This document shows positions 14,115 to 18,370 of a stretch of DNA of 18,370 nt, one piece after another. The position numbers and the translations under genes are program-made. Numbering within the stretch: position 1 is the stretch's first letter; each line of letters opens with the position of its first letter. Origin of the DNA: Veillonellaceae bacterium SB90. Its GTDB lineage: Bacteria; Bacillota; Negativicutes; Selenomonadales; Selenomonadaceae. Under the pieces are notes generated by a model, which made no database searches, was not told the DNA's origin, and saw nothing but the letters and a program-made list of their open reading frames with translations. The stretch spans positions 109,637 through 128,006 of the forward strand of contig CABJCJ010000003.1 of the NCBI GenBank assembly GCA_902364065.1, given 5' to 3'.

Positions 14115-15179
14115 TCAGCGCTGCAGGATTTCGAGGATGGCCTCGCCGATGTCCTGCGTCTTCGCCTGGCCGCCGAGATCCGGCGTCAGCGTCTTCTTCT
14201 CGACGAGCAGCGTCTCGATGGCTGAGAGGACGCGCCTGCCCCACTCCGGCTTGCCGAAGAAATCGAGCATCTGGCTGATGGACCAGATGCTGGCCAGCGG
14301 GTTCGCGATGCCCTTGCCGGCGATATCCGGCGCACTGCCGTGGATGGGCTCGAACATCGACGGGTACTTGCGCTCCGGGTTGAGGTTCGCACCGGCCGCC
14401 AGGCCCATGCCGCCCGCGATGGCCGCGCCGAGATCCGTCAGGATGTCGCCGAACAGATTGCTCGTGACGACGACCTCGAAGCGCTTGGGGTTCTTGACGA
14501 ACATCATGCTCGCGGCATCGACGAGCAGCTTGTGCGTCTCAACGTCCGGATACTCCTTGCCGAGCTCGGCGAAAATCTCATCCCAGAACACCATCGAATA
14601 CCCGAGTGCATTGCCCTTGGAGATGGAGGTCAGCGTCTTGTGCTCGCGGCGCGCGAGTTCATACGCGTAGCGCATGATGCGCTCACAGCCTCTGCGCGAG
14701 AAAACGCCCGTCTGCAGGGCGATTTCCTGTGGCGTCCCCGGATAGAGGCGTGCGCCGACATCGGCGTACTCGCCCTCGCTGTTCTCGCGGATGACGACCA
14801 TGTCGATGTCCTCGCGCTTGACGCCGGCGAGCGGGCACGGCGCGCCCTCGAGCAGTTTTACCGGGCGCAGATTGACGTATTCATCAAAGCCGCGGCGAAT
14901 CTTCAGGAGCAGCTGCCCCAGCGAGACGTTGTCGGGCACGCCGGGATAACCGACGGCACCGAGGTAAATGGCATCAAAGGCCTTGAGCTTCTCGAGCCCA
15001 TCCTCGTCCATCATCCTGCCCGTCCGCAGGTAATACTCGCAGCCCCAGGGGAAATCGGTGAATTCGACGGCGAAGCTGCCGTCCATGGCGGCAATGCCGG
15101 AGAGGACTTTCTTGCCTTCCGCGATGACCTCAGGGCCGATGCCATCGCCGGCGATCACGGCAATCTTGAATTTTTCCAT
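14115..15179 (-). CDS. Tartrate / D-malate dehydrogenase-like beta-decarboxylating dehydrogenase
   Basis: This 354-residue NAD-dependent enzyme belongs to the isocitrate/isopropylmalate dehydrogenase superfamily. Motifs in order are GDGIGPEV (11-18), KIRRGFDEYVNLRPVKLLEG (93-112) with the substrate arginines, and RENSEGEY (131-138). SKGN has the likely catalytic Lys188. Asp221, Asp245 and Asp249 (in NLFGDILTDLG) are the metal ligands, and EPIHGSAPDIAGKG (277-290) is the nucleotide site. The stretches YYLRTGRMMDEDGLEKLKAF and GAVGYPGVPDNVSLGQLLLK follow tartrate/D-malate dehydrogenases (TtuC/DmlA) rather than LeuB, and no leuCD is nearby. It probably oxidises and decarboxylates D-malate or handles tartrate. 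The ATG at 15179 with AGGAG 8 nt away is preferred over GTG at 15188. It lies 85 nt after the dicarboxylate transporter gene, with a terminator between. Confidence 0.85.
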   Translation of the reverse strand: MEKFKIAVIAGDGIGPEVIAEGKKVLSGIAAMDGSFAVEFTDFPWGCEYYLRTGRMMDEDGLEKLKAFDAIYLGAVGYPGVPDNVSLGQLLLKIRRGFDEYVNLRPVKLLEGAPCPLAGVKREDIDMVVIRENSEGEYADVGARLYPGTPQEIALQTGVFSRRGCERIMRYAYELARREHKTLTSISKGNALGYSMVFWDEIFAELGKEYPDVETHKLLVDAASMMFVKNPKRFEVVVTSNLFGDILTDLGAAIAGGMGLAAGANLNPERKYPSMFEPIHGSAPDIAGKGIANPLASIWSISQMLDFFGKPEWGRRVLSAIETLLVEKKTLTPDLGGQAKTQDIGEAILEILQR

Positions 15180-15217
15180 GAAAAACACTCCTTTTTCAAG
15201 TGATCCGGATGGATATG

Positions 15218-15246
15218 GAAAAAGCGGCTTCCAGAAGGAAACCGCT
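15218..15246 (-). terminator. Terminator between the C4-dicarboxylate transporter and dehydrogenase genes
   Basis: On the minus strand AGCGGTTTCC (15246-15237) pairs with GGAAGCCGCT (15232-15223) over 10 bp with one G-T pair around a 4-nt loop, followed by five T (complement of 15219-15223). It lies only 40-45 nt before the dehydrogenase start, between two same-strand genes. The second gene therefore depends on read-through or an unseen promoter. Confidence 0.82.
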
Positions 15247-15264
15247 CAAAAAGCTGGTGAACGC

Positions 15265-16605
15265 TTACATGACGATATGCGCCATGACAAAGCCGGCACA
15301 GCAGCCCGTGATGACACCGATGAGGCCCGGGATCATGAAGCTGTGGTTCAGGATGTACTTGCCGATGCGCGTCGTACCCGAACGGTCGAAGCCGATGCAG
15401 GCCAGATCGGAAGGATACGTCGGCAGGAAGAAGTAACCGTAGCAGGCCGAGATGAACGACATGATGAGGACAGGGTCCATGCCGACATTGAGGGCCAGCG
15501 GCATAACGATGGCGATGGCCGCAGCCTGCGAGTTAACGAGTTTCGACGTCAGGAAGGCGAAGATGGCATAAGCCCACGGATACGCCTGTACGGCGACGCC
15601 GAGCCACTCCTTGAGGATCGTCATATGGTTGGAGAAATACGTATCTGCCATCCAGGCAACGCCGTATACGGAAACGAGTGCGACGATACCGGAGCGGAAT
15701 ACCTGGCTGTTGCCGACATCCTTGGCCTTGATCTTGCAGAAAATCAGGATCATGGCGGCGACAAAGAGCATGACCATCTGGATGACGTCCGTCATCGAAA
15801 TGGCCTTCATGACGCCCTTGGCGTTCGGGAAATGCGGCAGGAGCGACGGGAAATTGCCGAGGCAGGCGATGACGAGGATGCCGAGGAAGAAGATGTACAT
15901 GGCATGGTAATAGGACTTCGGCAGTTCCTTGCCCTGCAGCGTCTCGGACTCGCCGTAGACGTACTCCTTGTTCTCCGGGTCCTTGATGAATTCCTGGAAG
16001 CGCGGATCCTTGTCGAGATCCTTGCCGCGGCGGTACGACCAGAGGGCAGCGCAAAGGACGCCGACGAACGTGGCCGGGATGGAAACCGCGAGAATCTGCA
16101 GAACCGTGTACTCATAGCCGGCAGCAGCCATGAAGCCGACGATGGAGACGACGGCAACCGAAACCGGCGAAGCGCAGATACCCATCTGCGAAGCGACGGA
16201 AGCGACGGCCATCGGGCGCTCCGGGCGGATGTTCTGCTTGATGGCGATATCATAGATGATCGGGAACATCGTGTAGACGACGTGGCCCGTGCCGCAGAGC
16301 ACCGTCAGGAACCAGGTCGTGATTGGCGCGAGAATCGTGATCTGCTTCGGGTTGTTGCGCAGGAATTTCTCTGCGTACTTCAGCATGACCGTGAGGCCGC
16401 CCGAAGTCTGCAGGAAGCCGGCGCAGGTGACGACGGCGAGGATCGTGAGCATGACGCCGATTGGCGGCACGCCTGGCTTATAGCCAAAGACAAATGTAAA
16501 GATGACCAGACCGATACCGCTGATGACAGCCAGGCCGATGCCGCCGTGACGCACACCGAAGACCAGGCAGGCCAACAGGACGATAAGACCAAGTAGCATT
16601 TCCAA
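15265..16605 (-). CDS. Anaerobic C4-dicarboxylate transporter, Dcu (DcuA/DcuB) family
   Basis: This inner-membrane carrier exchanges or takes up fumarate, malate, aspartate and similar acids for succinate under anaerobic conditions. It is about 446 residues and highly hydrophobic, with ten or more membrane segments. The N-terminus MLLGLIVLLACLVFGVRHGG and blocks such as VMLTILAVVTCAGFLQTSGG, CGTGHVVYTMFPIIYDIAIK and MAVASVASQMGICASPVSVA match DcuA/DcuB. A charged cytoplasmic loop (about residues 205-250) is rich in Lys, Asp and Glu. The start is uncertain. TTG at 16605 is 6 nt from GGGGAG, while ATG at 16599 is 12 nt away. Next to a tartrate/D-malate dehydrogenase-like gene, its substrate may include D-malate or tartrate. 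DcuA and DcuB cannot be told apart here. Confidence 0.92.
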   Translation of the reverse strand: MEMLLGLIVLLACLVFGVRHGGIGLAVISGIGLVIFTFVFGYKPGVPPIGVMLTILAVVTCAGFLQTSGGLTVMLKYAEKFLRNNPKQITILAPITTWFLTVLCGTGHVVYTMFPIIYDIAIKQNIRPERPMAVASVASQMGICASPVSVAVVSIVGFMAAAGYEYTVLQILAVSIPATFVGVLCAALWSYRRGKDLDKDPRFQEFIKDPENKEYVYGESETLQGKELPKSYYHAMYIFFLGILVIACLGNFPSLLPHFPNAKGVMKAISMTDVIQMVMLFVAAMILIFCKIKAKDVGNSQVFRSGIVALVSVYGVAWMADTYFSNHMTILKEWLGVAVQAYPWAYAIFAFLTSKLVNSQAAAIAIVMPLALNVGMDPVLIMSFISACYGYFFLPTYPSDLACIGFDRSGTTRIGKYILNHSFMIPGLIGVITGCCAGFVMAHIVM

Positions 16606-16669
16606 AATGAACTCCCCTTCCTTAGAAATGACCTTGATGATAAATAAGATAAATGAAAAAATACCCCAT

Positions 16670-16696
16670 GGCTGAACGGCAGCCTGCTGAGCAGGC
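16670..16696 (-). promoter_or_regulatory. Overlapping, mutually exclusive hairpins in the dcu leader
   Basis: GCCTGC/GCAGGC (16682-16687 and 16691-16696, TGA loop) and GGCTG/CAGCC (16670-16674 and 16680-16684) share bases 16682-16684, so only one can form at a time. On the minus strand the second is followed, after eight bases, by six T (complement of 16656-16661). This is compatible with an attenuator, but the gap before the T run is too long for a clear call. Confidence 0.3.
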
Positions 16697-16702
16697 ATAA
16701 GT

Positions 16703-16742
16703 CAAATGCAAACAATCGTTTCTTTTGGATTGATTGCATTTG
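16703..16742. promoter_or_regulatory. Long inverted repeat upstream of dcu (operator or leader hairpin)
   Basis: The arms CAAATGCAAACAATC (16703-16717) and GATTGATTGCATTTG (16728-16742) are complementary over 15 bp with one mismatch, around a 10-nt spacer. It lies about 100 nt upstream of the transporter start and downstream of the likely promoter. It could be an operator or a stable leader hairpin. There is no T run, so it is not a terminator. Confidence 0.6.
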
Positions 16743-16827
16743 CTTTATAAGATTCGCTGCCGCTTGACGAAATCCTGCTCGCAAAGAAAAAGAATTTGAA
16801 CGAACCGTCTCCGTCAGAGCCTCGTAT

Positions 16828-16857
16828 ATTATACAACATAATGAAAGCATAAGTAAA
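16828..16857 (-). promoter_or_regulatory. Probable promoter of the dicarboxylate transporter
   Basis: On the minus strand TATAAT (16833-16828) lies 18 nt from TTTACT (16857-16852). It implies an approximately 215-nt leader containing both structures noted above. Between here and the dapL promoter (16858-16991) the DNA is very AT-rich and I see no gene. Confidence 0.5.
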
Positions 16858-16991
16858 TACTATTTATTATAAAATATTTAGATGATAAATAAAAAATATT
16901 ATAATATGACCACTATTAATTATCCTGCTTTTTCTCTCATTTTTTGAACAATATGCAGAAAATAATTTTTTCATTTTCTCCGCTTCCCTAT

Positions 16992-17019
16992 TTGAAATGG
17001 CATACCAATGTGTTATAAT
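16992..17019 (+). promoter_or_regulatory. dapL: Promoter of dapL
   Basis: TTGAAA (16992-16997) and TATAAT (17014-17019) are 16 nt apart, with an extended -10 TGT directly before TATAAT. The leader is about 50 nt and ends in a strong AGGAGG ribosome site (17061-17066), 10 nt before the ATG. This is the strongest promoter in the window. Confidence 0.85.
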
Positions 17020-17076
17020 ATGCTAAAAAGTTATATTGATAACGATTCTAACAATTCGATAGGAGGATTTTCATTC

Positions 17077-18309
17077 ATGGCAACCATTAATGATAACTAT
17101 CTGAAACTCCCTGGCAGCTATCTCTTCGCTGAGATTGCACGTCGCGTCGCTGCATATAAGGAAGCACATCCGGAAGCGGACATCATCCGCCTTGGCATTG
17201 GCGATGTCACGCAGCCGCTGCCGCAGGCCTGCATCGAGGCCATGCACAAGGCCGTCGACGATCAGGCCAAGGCCGAGACGTTCCACGGCTACGGCCCGGA
17301 ACAGGGCTACTCCTTCCTGACGGAAGCCATCATCAAGAACAACTACACGGACCGCGGCATCGAGATCGCACCCGATGAGATTTTTGTCAGCGACGGCTCC
17401 AAGAGCGACTGCGGCAACATCCAGGAAATCTTCGGACTCGCCAACAAGGTCGCCATCACGGACCCGGTATACCCGGTATACCTCGATACGAATGTCATGG
17501 CTGGCCGCACGGGCGAGCTCCAGAAAGACGGTCACTTCGAGGGCGTCGTTTACCTGCCCTGCACGGCGGAGAACAACTTTGCCCCGGCCCTGCCAAAAGA
17601 GCACGTCGATATGCTTTACCTCTGCTGCCCGAACAACCCGACGGGCACGACGCTCTCGCGTGAGGAACTGACGAAGTGGGTCAACTACGCCAAGGAAAAT
17701 GAGACGGTCATCCTCTTCGATGCCGCCTATGCTGCTTACATCACGGAAGAGGATGTGCCGCGTTCCATCTACGAGATCCCGGGTGCCAAGGATGTTGCCA
17801 TCGAGTTCCGTTCCTTCTCCAAGACGGCTGGCTTCACGGGTACGCGCTGCGGCTACACGATCATCCCGAAGACGGTCAAGGGCCGCGCAGCCGACGGTTC
17901 GCTCGTATCGTTCAACAAGCTCTGGAACCGCCGCCATACGACGAAGTTCAACGGCACGGCCTATATCGTGCAGCGCGGTGCTGCCGCCATCTACACGGAA
18001 GAAGGCCAGAAGCAGGTCAAAGAGCTCGTTTCCTATTATATGGAAAATGCCCGCGTGATCCGCGAGGGTCTCAAGGCCGCCGGCCTCGAGGCATACGGCG
18101 GCGTCAACGCCCCGTACATCTGGCTCAAGACCCCGAAGAACATGAGCTCGTGGGATTTCTTCGACAAGCTGCTGACGGAAGCCAACATCGTCGGCACGCC
18201 GGGCGCCGGCTTCGGCCCCTGCGGCGAAGGCTATTTCCGTCTCACGGCCTTCGGCAGCCACGAGAACACGAAGCGCGCCGTAGCCCGCTTCGCCAAGCTC
18301 AAATTCTAA
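17077..18309 (+). CDS. dapL: LL-diaminopimelate aminotransferase
   Basis: This fold-type I PLP aminotransferase makes LL-diaminopimelate from tetrahydrodipicolinate and glutamate in one step, bypassing the succinylase or acetylase routes to lysine and peptidoglycan. The 410-residue length matches the family. The N-terminus [20 protein letters not shown] is diagnostic. [41 protein letters not shown] (about 183-198), FDAAYAAYI and the Schiff-base lysine in [15 protein letters not shown] (Lys249) are all present. The open frame begins at 17008, but ATG 17077 carries the family start and an AGGAGG site. It is transcribed alone, away from the dicarboxylate transporter. Its product feeds the same peptidoglycan pathway as GlmM. 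Confidence 0.97.
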   Translation: MATINDNYLKLPGSYLFAEIARRVAAYKEAHPEADIIRLGIGDVTQPLPQACIEAMHKAVDDQAKAETFHGYGPEQGYSFLTEAIIKNNYTDRGIEIAPDEIFVSDGSKSDCGNIQEIFGLANKVAITDPVYPVYLDTNVMAGRTGELQKDGHFEGVVYLPCTAENNFAPALPKEHVDMLYLCCPNNPTGTTLSREELTKWVNYAKENETVILFDAAYAAYITEEDVPRSIYEIPGAKDVAIEFRSFSKTAGFTGTRCGYTIIPKTVKGRAADGSLVSFNKLWNRRHTTKFNGTAYIVQRGAAAIYTEEGQKQVKELVSYYMENARVIREGLKAAGLEAYGGVNAPYIWLKTPKNMSSWDFFDKLLTEANIVGTPGAGFGPCGEGYFRLTAFGSHENTKRAVARFAKLKF

Positions 18310-18321
18310 GCAACTATAAGG

Positions 18322-18354
18322 CAAAAAATGGGGCTGTGAAATAACAGATCCCCA
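18322..18354 (-). terminator. Minus-strand terminator for a gene beyond the window
   Basis: TGGGGCTGT (18329-18337) pairs with ACAG-AT-CCCCA (18344-18354), with a 2-nt bulge. The minus strand then shows six T (complement of 18323-18328). The plus strand lacks a T run after the stem. It therefore best serves a convergent gene to the right of the window, though it may also stop dapL transcription inefficiently. Confidence 0.65.
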
Positions 18355-18370
18355 AAAACAAGAGGGCCGC

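Noticed and set aside
14115..15179. Calling this gene leuB (3-isopropylmalate dehydrogenase)
   Set aside because: The loop sequences follow tartrate/D-malate dehydrogenases, no leuA/C/D genes are adjacent, and a C4-dicarboxylate transporter is the neighbour; leuB is kept only as a less likely alternative.
17071..18324. 417-codon minus-strand open frame antisense to dapL
   Set aside because: It is a low-quality composition opposite a clear DapL with intact catalytic motifs and a strong promoter.

Overview
The window looks like a chromosomal segment of a diderm Firmicute (class Negativicutes, probably Selenomonadaceae such as Selenomonas or Mitsuokella; the genus is a guess). Three things point there together. 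There are Firmicutes-type housekeeping genes (the cdaA-cdaR-glmM locus and dapL). There is an outer-membrane autotransporter remnant, which requires an outer membrane. There is also a Na+-translocating decarboxylase delta/beta pair of the Veillonella methylmalonyl-CoA decarboxylase type. Coding DNA is GC-rich, while the promoter gaps are strongly AT-rich.

Layout. 1-2240: a type V autotransporter gene broken by an internal deletion and frameshift. It sits between copies of a GC-rich hairpin repeat and has a candidate promoter containing a 15-bp homopolymer; it is followed by a cluster of repeats (1715-2206). 2265-3765 (minus): mmdD-mmdB, the membrane part of a Na+ pump, without the carboxyltransferase and biotin subunits. 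3979-9630 (minus): one long operon, cdaA-cdaR-FAD oxidoreductase-glmM-cbiK, joining c-di-AMP synthesis, an uncharacterised flavoprotein, amino-sugar synthesis for the cell wall, and cobalt (or iron) insertion into sirohydrochlorin. 9803-10828 (minus): ilvE with its own promoter and terminator. 10956-12895 (minus): acpS-nnr, for carrier-protein activation and NAD(P)H repair. 13103-13996 (plus): a LysR regulator. 14115-16605 (minus): a tartrate/D-malate dehydrogenase-like enzyme and an anaerobic C4-dicarboxylate transporter. 17077-18309 (plus): dapL, for lysine and diaminopimelate synthesis.

How the genes fit together. The Dcu transporter, the beta-decarboxylating dehydrogenase and the LysR regulator form a plausible dicarboxylate-use module. 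The Na+-decarboxylase subunits fit the same succinate/propionate style of fermentation. CdaA/CdaR, GlmM and DapL all bear on cell-envelope growth. Transcription units are well delimited by visible hairpin terminators and sigma-70-type promoters.

I see no defence system, CRISPR array, prophage, insertion sequence, tRNA or rRNA. The least ordinary parts are the repeat cluster with co-varying hairpin arms, the broken autotransporter with its homopolymer promoter, the orphan decarboxylase pair, and the structured leader of the dicarboxylate transporter.
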